Source of the DNA: a bacterium
Lineage (GTDB): Bacteria > Actinomycetota > Acidimicrobiia > Acidimicrobiales > UBA8592
Reading direction: 5' to 3'
NCBI GenBank assembly: GCA_002713605.1
Contig: PATL01000027.1
Span: forward strand, 1-6,782
Length of the DNA: 6,782 nucleotides
Under the pieces are notes generated by a model that made no database searches, had not been told where the DNA came from, and saw only the letters and a program-made list of their open reading frames with translations. Of the stretch, positions 1 through 5,882 are shown piece by piece. Positions within the stretch are counted from its first letter, which is position 1. Every line of letters begins with the position of its first letter. The position numbers were made by a program, and so were the translations under genes.

Positions 1-629
1 AAAATGACCTCTTGGTGGGCAAGCATTCCTTCCATTCTGACACTATGAATAGGGATATTCCCCTGTGCTTTAGCTCCTCTTGCACCCTCTAACGTTAAAT
101 CAGTAGTTGGATCACGCAAATCTTCAGTTATGTTCTGAGAAATTTTTTCTGCTGTCGCCAGAGCGGTTCCTGAAGGAGCGTCAACCTTATTGTTATGGTG
201 AAATTCTATTATTTCGATAGTAGAGAAGTAAGGGGTAGCGATTTCGGAAAGGTGCATTAGAAGTATTGCGCTGATAGAAAAGTTTGGAACCACTATGCAA
301 TTACTGTTAGTAAATATCCTAGTCAGTTCAGAGAGATGGACGTCATTGATTCCACTCGTTCCTACTACAGCATGGACGCCAGCTTGTGCTGCATGTTTTA
401 GGTTTTCCATAGCGGCTTCTGCCACAGTAAAGTCGATAATTACGTCAATGCCCTCCAAATTCTGCACAGTTTCCTCTATTTGAAGTGAAGTGCTTGGGAT
501 TAATGTCCCAGCTTGATTGACATCTACTCCTAAGCGGAGATTCATGGAATCGTCGTTATTAATCGCTTGACAGGTTGTAGCACCCATCTTGCCTGCTGCA
601 CCGAACACACCTACATTTAAATTTTCCAT
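1..629 (-). CDS. dapB: 4-hydroxy-tetrahydrodipicolinate reductase DapB (3' end beyond the window)
   Basis: Cytosolic enzyme that reduces 4-hydroxy-tetrahydrodipicolinate with NAD(P)H, in the lysine/diaminopimelate pathway that feeds peptidoglycan. I translated 209 codons from ATG at 629. Visible are the N-terminal nucleotide-binding loop (G7-x-x-G10-x-x-G13-x-x-G16), the cofactor-contacting G90-T-S-G, the PNFS segment at 115-118, and the hallmark EFHHNNKVDAPSGTA at 142-156. H144 and K148 there align with the catalytic His and Lys of E. coli DapB (H159, K163). The C-terminal SVRMEGMLAHQEV (196-208) is also typical. Full-length family members are about 245-275 residues, so roughly 40-60 are lost at the window edge, not by mutation. 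The usual Gly after PNFSI is Ser120 here. There is no clear Shine-Dalgarno before ATG 629; an in-frame GTG at 656 would add nine residues but starts before the conserved beta strand and is less likely. It probably reads through from pnp, because no terminator is seen between them. Confidence 0.95.
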   Translation of the reverse strand, partial: MENLNVGVFGAAGKMGATTCQAINNDDSMNLRLGVDVNQAGTLIPSTSLQIEETVQNLEGIDVIIDFTVAEAAMENLKHAAQAGVHAVVGTSGINDVHLSELTRIFTNSNCIVVPNFSISAILLMHLSEIATPYFSTIEIIEFHHNNKVDAPSGTALATAEKISQNITEDLRDPTTDLTLEGARGAKAQGNIPIHSVRMEGMLAHQEVI

Positions 630-692
630 AACCCAATATTGCCATGCCGGCGACACATTAGCTTTTATTTAGCAAGAAGAGTAGGGCAGGTT
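630..692 (-). other. pnp-dapB spacer, no terminator seen
   Basis: A 63-nt spacer follows the pnp TAG. It contains a GCCGGC palindrome and a 3-bp GCC/GGC hairpin possibility (about 641-651), but no GC-rich stem followed by a T-run on the minus strand and no convincing -35/-10 pair. This favours read-through from pnp into dapB. No AGGAG-like ribosome site stands at the usual distance before ATG 629. Confidence 0.5.
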
Positions 693-3068
693 CTATTTTC
701 TGCCACCGCGGCCTTTCCCTTTACGGTTTCTGTTCCGTTGCTGATTTCCGCCGATAGCTTCAGGACCCAGTTCCCCGAGCTCCTCAGCTAAGCTTTCTTC
801 GAATTCGTCTTCGAAACTTGAAGGCTTTTGTGATTCCTTTTTAACGGAAGTCTCCTCTTTAGGATTTTTTTGATCCTCGTTAGAGTCCTCATTGTGCTGG
901 ACTTCACCGGTGAGAACGAGGCTTATTTTCCCATTTGGATCTATATCTTCAACCTTGACTTCAATTTCTTGACCCAGATCTAGGACGTCTTCTACTCGCT
1001 TTATTCTTTTTCCTCCACCTATTTTAGAAATATGGAGCAGGCCATCTCTTCCCGGCAGAATGTTAACGAAAGCCCCGAAGTTAGTAATGTTGACAACTTT
1101 CCCATCATAGACCCCCCCGACATCAGCCGTAGGTGGATCTAATATCAAATTAATTTGCCTTTGAGCCTCATAAACAGCATCTCGATCAGTTCCTGCGATA
1201 GAAACAGATCCCATGACTCCATCATCGTCAACGATGACTTCAGCTCCCGTCTCTTGTTGGATGGCGTTTATGACTTTCCCTTTGGGGCCGATAACCTCAC
1301 CTATTTTATCCATTGGGATTTCAAAGCTAATTATTTTTGGAGCCACATCTCGCACGTCATCTCTAGGTTCTGCAATAGCTGCGTTCATAACGCTTAGGAT
1401 CTCCATACGCGCGTCCTTTGCCTGATTTAGTGCCGAAGAAAGCACATCCGCTGGAATTCCTTCTATTTTTGTATCAAGTTGAAGTGCTGTTATCACATCA
1501 GAAGTTCCGGCTACTTTAAAGTCCATATCACCAAAGGCGTCTTCAGCCCCGAGAATATCTGTAAGCGTTATATATTTCCCTTCGGCAAAGACAAGTCCCA
1601 TAGCTATACCTGCGACAGGGGCTTTGATGGGAACTCCAGCATCCATTAAGGAAAGCGTTGATGAGCAAACTGATGCCATCGATGTTGATCCGTTAGATGA
1701 CATGACATCTGAAACTAGCCGGAGTGTATATGGCCATTCTTCTTCGCTAGGAATTACAGGAAGTAACGCTCGTTCAGCTAGTGCTCCGTGTCCTATTTCC
1801 CGCCGTTTTGGCCCTCTCATGAATCCTGGTTCCCCTGTAGAGAATGGAGGGAAATTGTAGTGATGCATGTATCGCTTCCGCGTTATTGGGTCAATTCCAT
1901 CAATCATTTGATCCATTCGTTTGGTCCCCAATGTCGTTATGTTTAGTACCTGAGTTTCCCCACGCTGGAACAATCCTGAACCGTGTGCTGTTGGAAGAAT
2001 ACCAACATCAGAGGAGAGCTTTCGAAGGTCTACTGGAGTTCTTCCATCAATTCTCAGGCCTTCCTCAACAATTCGCTTTCGCACAAGTTCTTTTGTCAAC
2101 GATCGAATCGCTGCTTTAATTTGAGTTTCAGCATTGTCCTCTTCATCAAAACGCTTTAGGACATCGTCCAGTATCTTAGAAGCTGCTTGAGACTCTGCTT
2201 CGGCACGCTGCGCTTTATCAGCGATCTTTTGACTTTCTGCCAATGATCCAGAGCCTGCTTCTTTGACAGCTTCCATGATTTCTTGAGAGTAATCTACTGC
2301 AAGAGTGACTTCCATCTTGGAAATTTCTCCGCTGCTTTCAATCAATTTTTCCTGAAGCGCAATAGCTAGTTTGATTGGCTCCTTTGCAAATTCAAGTCCG
2401 GCTGCTAGGACTTTCTCATCTACTTTTGGTGCTCCCGTTTCGTAGTAGCTCCAAGCGTTCTCTGTGCCGCCGGCTTCAACCATCATGACAGCCACATCAC
2501 CTTTTTCGAGTAGCCTTCCTGCCACAACCATCTCAAATGTTGAAAGTTCTCCTTCTTCGTAGGTTGGATGAGAAATCCATTCGCCATCTTGATCGAAGGC
2601 TATCCTGACACAACCAAGAGGTCCCTGAAAAGGAATATCAGAGATACACAATGCTGCAGATGCAGCATTTATTGATGGGACATCATATGGGTTTTCTTGG
2701 TCAGCTCCTAGAATTGTGGCTACTATGTGAACGTCGTTGCGGAATCCCTCAGGGAAGAGGGGACGCAACGGACGGTCCGTAAGTCGACAAGCCAGAATTG
2801 CTGATTCACTTGCTCTGCCTTCACGACGAAAAAAAGAACCGGGTATCTTACCTGCCGCATAGCTTCTTTCTTCAAAATCTACAGTGAGCGGAAAGAAATC
2901 CGTTCCTGGCTTAGCACTCTTGTTTGCTGTAGCAGTAACGAGCACTGTTGTTTTCCCTACACTGACGACTACTGCCCCATTAGCTAGGCTGGCTAGTACT
3001 CCAGTTTCAAGTTTCATTATTTTATCGTCAGCGCCGATTGCACCACTGACTGTTATGGCATCAGCCAT
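693..3068 (-). CDS. pnp: polyribonucleotide nucleotidyltransferase (PNPase)
   Basis: Phosphorolytic 3'-5' exoribonuclease that releases nucleoside diphosphates from RNA and can run in reverse to add tails; it acts as a trimer in the cytosol. The 791 residues show the full domain order. The first RNase PH-like domain is at about 10-150 (GKTTVLVTA, FFRREGR, DRPLRPLFPEGFRNDV), a helical linker at about 245-335, and the second, catalytic RNase PH domain at about 338-560. In the latter are the phosphate-binding SSNGSTSM (457-464) and the LGAEDAFGDMDFK stretch, whose D510 and D516 correspond to the E. coli catalytic D486 and D492. A KH domain follows with GPKG at 594-597, then an S1 domain at about 650-720 (GKVVNITNFGAFVNI). 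The tail, 721-791, is unusual: acidic, then strongly basic. ATG 3068 is supported by a good AAGGAG six bases upstream. It follows rpsO, the classic partner, and its leader carries a long hairpin suggesting autoregulation. Confidence 0.98.
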   Translation of the reverse strand: MADAITVSGAIGADDKIMKLETGVLASLANGAVVVSVGKTTVLVTATANKSAKPGTDFFPLTVDFEERSYAAGKIPGSFFRREGRASESAILACRLTDRPLRPLFPEGFRNDVHIVATILGADQENPYDVPSINAASAALCISDIPFQGPLGCVRIAFDQDGEWISHPTYEEGELSTFEMVVAGRLLEKGDVAVMMVEAGGTENAWSYYETGAPKVDEKVLAAGLEFAKEPIKLAIALQEKLIESSGEISKMEVTLAVDYSQEIMEAVKEAGSGSLAESQKIADKAQRAEAESQAASKILDDVLKRFDEEDNAETQIKAAIRSLTKELVRKRIVEEGLRIDGRTPVDLRKLSSDVGILPTAHGSGLFQRGETQVLNITTLGTKRMDQMIDGIDPITRKRYMHHYNFPPFSTGEPGFMRGPKRREIGHGALAERALLPVIPSEEEWPYTLRLVSDVMSSNGSTSMASVCSSTLSLMDAGVPIKAPVAGIAMGLVFAEGKYITLTDILGAEDAFGDMDFKVAGTSDVITALQLDTKIEGIPADVLSSALNQAKDARMEILSVMNAAIAEPRDDVRDVAPKIISFEIPMDKIGEVIGPKGKVINAIQQETGAEVIVDDDGVMGSVSIAGTDRDAVYEAQRQINLILDPPTADVGGVYDGKVVNITNFGAFVNILPGRDGLLHISKIGGGKRIKRVEDVLDLGQEIEVKVEDIDPNGKISLVLTGEVQHNEDSNEDQKNPKEETSVKKESQKPSSFEDEFEESLAEELGELGPEAIGGNQQRNRNRKGKGRGGRK

Positions 3069-3074
3069 GTTTAA

Positions 3075-3095
3075 CTCCTTTTGAGGTTATTCCTC
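3075..3095 (-). promoter_or_regulatory. pnp ribosome binding site with small upstream hairpin
   Basis: On the minus strand AAGGAG (3080-3075) lies six bases before ATG 3068 and fixes the pnp start. Just upstream, GAGG (3095-3092) can pair with CCUC (3086-3083) across a 5-nt loop. The first arm itself resembles a Shine-Dalgarno, so the stem may keep this decoy from ribosomes or help present the true site. The ribosome site is clear; a role for the 4-bp stem is inference. Confidence 0.7.
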
Positions 3096-3129
3096 GTTTT
3101 ATTTCGCCCAAGGACGATCCTATGGACAT

Positions 3130-3210
3130 CAACATCGGAGTTCAGCTTCCCAGTTGAAGGCGTCCAAGTTATTAGGCGCTTTCAACTGGCAGCCAATCTT
3201 TTCGATGTTG
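3130..3210 (-). promoter_or_regulatory. pnp leader nested hairpin (probable RNase III / PNPase autoregulation site)
   Basis: In the transcript, 3189-3172 pairs with 3167-3150 around a UAAC tetraloop. This gives 16 pairs (one G-U) over 18 positions, interrupted only by two A-C mismatches, and includes nine uninterrupted pairs at the base (CCAGUUGAA/UUCAACUGG). Below this, GGCU (3194-3191) can pair with AGCU (3147-3144), and an outer perfect 8-bp stem joins CAACAUCG (3210-3203) to CGAUGUUG (3137-3130). No T-run follows, so it is not a simple intrinsic terminator. In E. coli and Streptomyces the rpsO-pnp spacer contains an RNase III-processed hairpin affecting pnp expression; the position, 61 nt before the pnp start, fits this. 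The pairing is seen in the sequence; the function is inferred. Confidence 0.65.
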
Positions 3211-3220
3211 GTTTTCAGTT

Positions 3221-3255
3221 ACCTTATTTGGTTTCTTAAATTCTACACCAAAGGT
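3221..3255 (-). other. bulged hairpin just after the rpsO stop
   Basis: In the transcript, ACCUU (3255-3251) pairs with AAGGU (3225-3221), and UGGU (3250-3247) with ACCA (3232-3229). There is a 3-nt bulge (3228-3226) on the 3' arm and a 14-nt loop. It begins five bases after the rpsO stop codon. It lacks a following U-run, so it may be a 3'-end stabiliser or processing landmark for rpsO mRNA rather than an intrinsic terminator. Its large loop and bulge make it only moderately stable, and chance cannot be excluded. Confidence 0.35.
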
Positions 3256-3260
3256 TAGCT

Positions 3261-3530
3261 TTAACGTCGCAATCCTAATTTTGCAATGATATTTCTATAG
3301 CGTTCAATATCATTATCCTTGACGTAGTCAAGCATTCTTCGTCGTCGACCGACGAGCATCAAGAGTCCCCTTCGACTGTGATGATCCTTTTTATGCGATT
3401 TGAGATGATCAGTCAGGTGATCGATTCTGTCAGTTAGTAATGCTATTTGGACTTCAGGGGACCCTGTATCAGAGTCATGAAGTCTGTGCTCCTGAATAGT
3501 TTCATTTTTAGGTTTGAGGTTTTCTGCCAT
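3261..3530 (-). CDS. rpsO: 30S ribosomal protein S15
   Basis: Primary-binding protein of the 30S platform; it binds the 16S rRNA central-domain three-way junction and helps recruit S6/S18. The 89-residue length is exactly that usual for bacterial S15. The conserved [19 protein letters not shown] (residues 18-36), the [24 protein letters not shown] block (46-69) and the LGLRR C-terminus are all present, and nothing looks damaged. ATG 3530 is preceded by AAAGGA five bases upstream (3541-3536). It lies between ribF and pnp, with a 124-nt leader upstream and a 192-nt structured spacer downstream. S15 represses its own translation by binding its leader in several bacteria, using different RNA folds, and the leader here has several candidate hairpins. 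Confidence 0.99.
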   Translation of the reverse strand: MAENLKPKNETIQEHRLHDSDTGSPEVQIALLTDRIDHLTDHLKSHKKDHHSRRGLLMLVGRRRRMLDYVKDNDIERYRNIIAKLGLRR

Positions 3531-3654
3531 TTATTTCCTTTGGGTATCTGACCCTGCCTTCATGGCGGTTACCGCTCAATCAAGCAAAATATCACTTTTG
3601 TGACATAAAAAAGGTTACCTTGCCTGTTAGAAAACCCAACTTGTTAGTAGGTGA
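3531..3654 (-). promoter_or_regulatory. rpsO leader with several hairpins (candidate S15 feedback site)
   Basis: This 124-nt spacer separates ribF from rpsO, much longer than the 2-nt ribF-truB gap. In the transcript I see, in order, AAGG-UAA-CCUU (3621-3611) followed by Us, then AUGUCAC-AAAA-GUGAUAU (3606-3589, seven pairs with one G-U) followed by UUUU. After these come GCGG-UAA-CCGC (3575-3565), an alternative GCC-AUGAA-GGC overlapping it, and GGGU-CAGAU-ACCC (3554-3542) ending just before the Shine-Dalgarno. The heptamer GGUAACC occurs in both UAA-loop hairpins. S15 autoregulatory leaders are known in several phyla with different folds, so a role in S15 feedback is plausible but not shown. 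I found no convincing promoter. Confidence 0.4.
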
Positions 3655-4602
3655 TTAGGTCAATAATTCCCTTATTTCAGTTAGGTCAATTTCTAACTGA
3701 AGCTGAAATTCTTCAAGTCCAGAAAATTTTCTTTCAGAGCGAATTCTTTTATGAAGGATAAGAGTGGCATCATCTCCGTATAAGTTGCCCTCAAAATCTA
3801 GAAGATGTGCCTCAACAATTGATTTCGTTTCATCTGAGAACGTAGGCCGTTTGCCTATATTAACGGCAGCTACTTCTTTGACCCCATCTTTCCCCAAGTA
3901 CGTTGCAGCGTAAACCCCATCCGATGGCAACGCTATTTTTTTATCAATTTCTATATTTGCTGTCGGGAAACCTATGGTCCGTCCACGCTGATCACCAGAA
4001 ACTACCTTCCCCGACATAGAATACGGTCTCCCTAACTTTTCATTTGCAAGAGTCAACTCTCCATCTTTTAAATGTTTCCTTATCGCAGTTGAAGAGATGG
4101 GCTCTTCGTTAGATGACTCAGAATTGAAAAGGCCCACCCCATTTACTGCGATACCCAACGCTTGGCCCTCAGATTTAAGAAGATCGACGTTTCCAAACCT
4201 TTTGTAGCCGAATTTGAAATCCTCTCCGACGTAAATTGCTTTTGCCCTGATAGCTTCTACAAAGATTTCCTTTATGAATTCTACAGCGGGCGTTAATGCT
4301 CTGCTTTCGTTAAATGCAAGAACATACACATAATCGATGCCTAACTTATCTAGTAACAGTATTTTTTTATCTAATGGGGTAAGTACTTTGGGAGCATTTT
4401 CTGGACTTGTAACTTCCGTCGGGTGTTGATCAAAAGTAATTACAACAGAGGGGATTGCGTCTGATATCGATTTACTTTTGACCAGGCCCAGAAGTTTTTG
4501 GTGGCCTTTATGAACTCCATCAAATACTCCTATTGAAGCAACTGTTTGATCAACGCTTTCGGGAAGCGCTTCATTATCGCTAATGATCTGGATGGAACCC
4601 AT
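3655..4602 (-). CDS. ribF: bifunctional riboflavin kinase / FAD synthetase RibF
   Basis: Makes FMN from riboflavin and ATP, then adenylylates FMN to FAD, in the cytosol. The 315 residues match the usual length of about 305-320. The N-terminal nucleotidyltransferase domain (about 1-180) has GVFDGVHKGH at 25-34, an HxGH-type nucleotide site, then TFDQHP (56-61), GEDFKFG (126-132) and ISSTAIR (169-175). The C-terminal kinase domain (about 185-315) has GRPYSMSGKVVSGDQRGR, the ATP/Mg-binding GFPTANI at 211-217, PSDGVYA (226-232), NIGKRPTF (248-255) and VEAHLLDFEGNLYG (263-276). Both domains look intact. ATG 4602 is preceded by AGGAG (4615-4611) eight bases upstream, lying within the last truB codons; the truB stop is two bases before the start. 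Tight coupling to truB is therefore likely, with translation partly dependent on truB. Confidence 0.97.
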   Translation of the reverse strand: MGSIQIISDNEALPESVDQTVASIGVFDGVHKGHQKLLGLVKSKSISDAIPSVVITFDQHPTEVTSPENAPKVLTPLDKKILLLDKLGIDYVYVLAFNESRALTPAVEFIKEIFVEAIRAKAIYVGEDFKFGYKRFGNVDLLKSEGQALGIAVNGVGLFNSESSNEEPISSTAIRKHLKDGELTLANEKLGRPYSMSGKVVSGDQRGRTIGFPTANIEIDKKIALPSDGVYAATYLGKDGVKEVAAVNIGKRPTFSDETKSIVEAHLLDFEGNLYGDDATLILHKRIRSERKFSGLEEFQLQLEIDLTEIRELLT

Positions 4603-4604
4603 TT

Positions 4605-5483
4605 CTAATTCTCCTGGGGTAATACAACTGCTGGTTTTAACGTATCGGATTTAAAGTTTTCATACATGGCTAGCAGATTTTGTTCCAAATCCACGATGGC
4701 CCAAGGTCCGCGAGGCTGTACGGGAGAGAGCTCTTCAGTTCTAACTACCGCCCCGACTTTTATACGATCTCGCATCGTGTCATTAACTTGAATCATTTCG
4801 TAGTCTTTGAGGCCTTCCGTTAGCTCAATGATTGCCGCTTTCTCAACTTGCGCTGCTTCAATCTCGTTGTGAGAACCGATTGCAGTTCTTCGTAGACTTC
4901 CCACATGGCCCAAAGATCCTGCTTGTTGGGCAATATCTGAGACAAGGGAACGTATATAAGTTCCTGATCCGCATTTAACTTTTATCTTGAACACATTACT
5001 TTGGGGCCCATCAGATACTGATAGTTCGTGTATTTCGATTTTTCTTGGCTCGCGGGTGATCTCTTTCCCTTCGCGCGCTATTTCGTAAAGTCGTTTTCCT
5101 TGCACTCTTACCGCTGAAACCATAGGCGGGATTTGGCTTATCACCCCAATGAAATTCATTGAGATTGCTTGAAGTTCCTTTAGTGAGGGTTTATTATTTG
5201 TCCTCCTGAGAACTTCCCCTTCTGCGTCTAAGGTGCTTGTTTCGGCGCCGATTACCATTGTAGCTTCATATTCCTTGGGCAAATCAGTTATAAATCTCAG
5301 TAGCCTAGTGGCTTTACCTAAACCCAGAATAAGAACACCAGTAGCTGGAGGGTCTAATGTTCCTGAGTGGCCAATTTTTTTCGTTCCGAAAATACCTCTT
5401 GCTTTAGCCACAACGTCGTGGCTCGTCCAGCCGGCTTCTTTGTCTATAATGGCGAAGCCGTGTTTAGCTATCATTTGTGCCAT
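4605..5483 (-). CDS. truB: tRNA pseudouridine(55) synthase TruB
   Basis: Converts U55 in the T-loop of elongator tRNAs to pseudouridine. Starting at ATG 5483 it has 292 residues, beginning MAQMIAKHGFAIIDKEAGWTS, which matches the family N-terminus. The catalytic motif is GHSGTLDPPATG, with the nucleophile Asp at residue 44; the family more often has a residue other than Pro after LDP. Other family blocks are PPMVSAVRVQGKRLYEIAREG (119-139), CGSGTYIRSL (171-180) and LGHVGSLRRTAIG (191-203). The C-terminal segment (about 235-292), ending in KPAVVLP, resembles the actinobacterial-type TruB C-terminal domain. An ATG at 5474 is a near-equal alternative start (289 residues). The open frame runs on to an ATG at 5573, but those 30 extra residues lack family character and would overlap rbfA by 110 nt. 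The start at 5483 overlaps the rbfA end by 20 nt and lacks a clear Shine-Dalgarno, so translational coupling is likely. Confidence 0.96.
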   Translation of the reverse strand: MAQMIAKHGFAIIDKEAGWTSHDVVAKARGIFGTKKIGHSGTLDPPATGVLILGLGKATRLLRFITDLPKEYEATMVIGAETSTLDAEGEVLRRTNNKPSLKELQAISMNFIGVISQIPPMVSAVRVQGKRLYEIAREGKEITREPRKIEIHELSVSDGPQSNVFKIKVKCGSGTYIRSLVSDIAQQAGSLGHVGSLRRTAIGSHNEIEAAQVEKAAIIELTEGLKDYEMIQVNDTMRDRIKVGAVVRTEELSPVQPRGPWAIVDLEQNLLAMYENFKSDTLKPAVVLPQEN

Positions 5484-5856
5484 GATTATTTGACTTGTCT
5501 GCTGAATGGATATCGGCCAGAATCTCATCAATCCTGGTGCTCGCAGAGATTGATGGGTCAAGAAAGAATTCAAGTTCAGGAACTCTCCTGATTCTTGCTT
5601 GATCCCCGATGGCCTTACGAAATTTTCCTTTGTGGCGACTTACCTTTTCTAGTAACTGCTCTTCCTCATCGAGTGATGATAGGAAAACCTTTGCTTTGGT
5701 TAATTCGTTGTCCACTTGGACAGAAGTAATACTGACGAGGCCCATATCCATATCACTAAGACGCTCAAGTTCTTGAGCTAAAACCTCACGAAGCAATTCG
5801 TTGAGGCGATCGCTTCGCTGGTAATCTTTCTTTTGGTTTGTTCTTCGTTTTGGCAT
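5464..5856 (-). CDS. rbfA: 30S ribosome-binding factor RbfA
   Basis: Small KH-fold factor that binds immature 30S subunits and assists late 16S rRNA 5'-end maturation, including in the cold. The 130-residue length is normal. A basic N-terminus (MPKRRTNQKK) is followed by the helix RSDRLNELLREVLAQELERL (14-33), the beta strand MGLVSITSVQVDNELTKAKVFLS (38-60), and the KH-like helix region ending RIRRVPELEFFLDPSISAS (88-106), a strong family signature. The RHKGKFRKAIG stretch covers the kinked helix typical of RbfA. The C-terminus is polar and probably disordered. It begins 26 nt after infB with only a GGA adjoining the ATG, so no normal Shine-Dalgarno, and its stop lies inside the start of truB. 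Coupled translation from infB and into truB is the likely arrangement. Confidence 0.96.
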   Translation of the reverse strand: MPKRRTNQKKDYQRSDRLNELLREVLAQELERLSDMDMGLVSITSVQVDNELTKAKVFLSSLDEEEQLLEKVSRHKGKFRKAIGDQARIRRVPELEFFLDPSISASTRIDEILADIHSADKSNNHGTNDS

Positions 5857-5882
5857 TCCGGTAGTGACTTATGAATTTTATC

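Noticed and set aside
295..483. Plus-strand open frame opposite dapB
   Set aside because: Antisense to conserved DapB sequence and low-complexity in composition; no support as a gene.
1155..2119. Plus-strand open frames opposite pnp (1155-1397, 1213-1425, 1624-1860, 1844-2119)
   Set aside because: They lie antisense to the conserved catalytic, KH and RNase PH coding of pnp, resemble no family and have no clear ribosome site; they are shadows.
3241..3260. TAGAAT at about 3240-3245 (minus strand) as a -10 box for pnp
   Set aside because: No -35-like hexamer lies at 16-18 nt; the nearest TTGCGA is 21 nt away. An internal pnp promoter is possible but not supported.
3607..3621. AAGG-UAA-CCUU plus U-run as an intrinsic terminator between ribF and rpsO
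   Set aside because: The stem is only four pairs, of which two are G-C, too weak for a confident terminator; kept only as part of the leader description.
5484..5573. N-terminal extension of truB from ATG 5573
   Set aside because: The 30 added residues do not resemble any TruB N-terminus, lie out of frame over conserved rbfA sequence, and would make a 110-nt overlap. The family homology begins at the 5483 or 5474 ATG.
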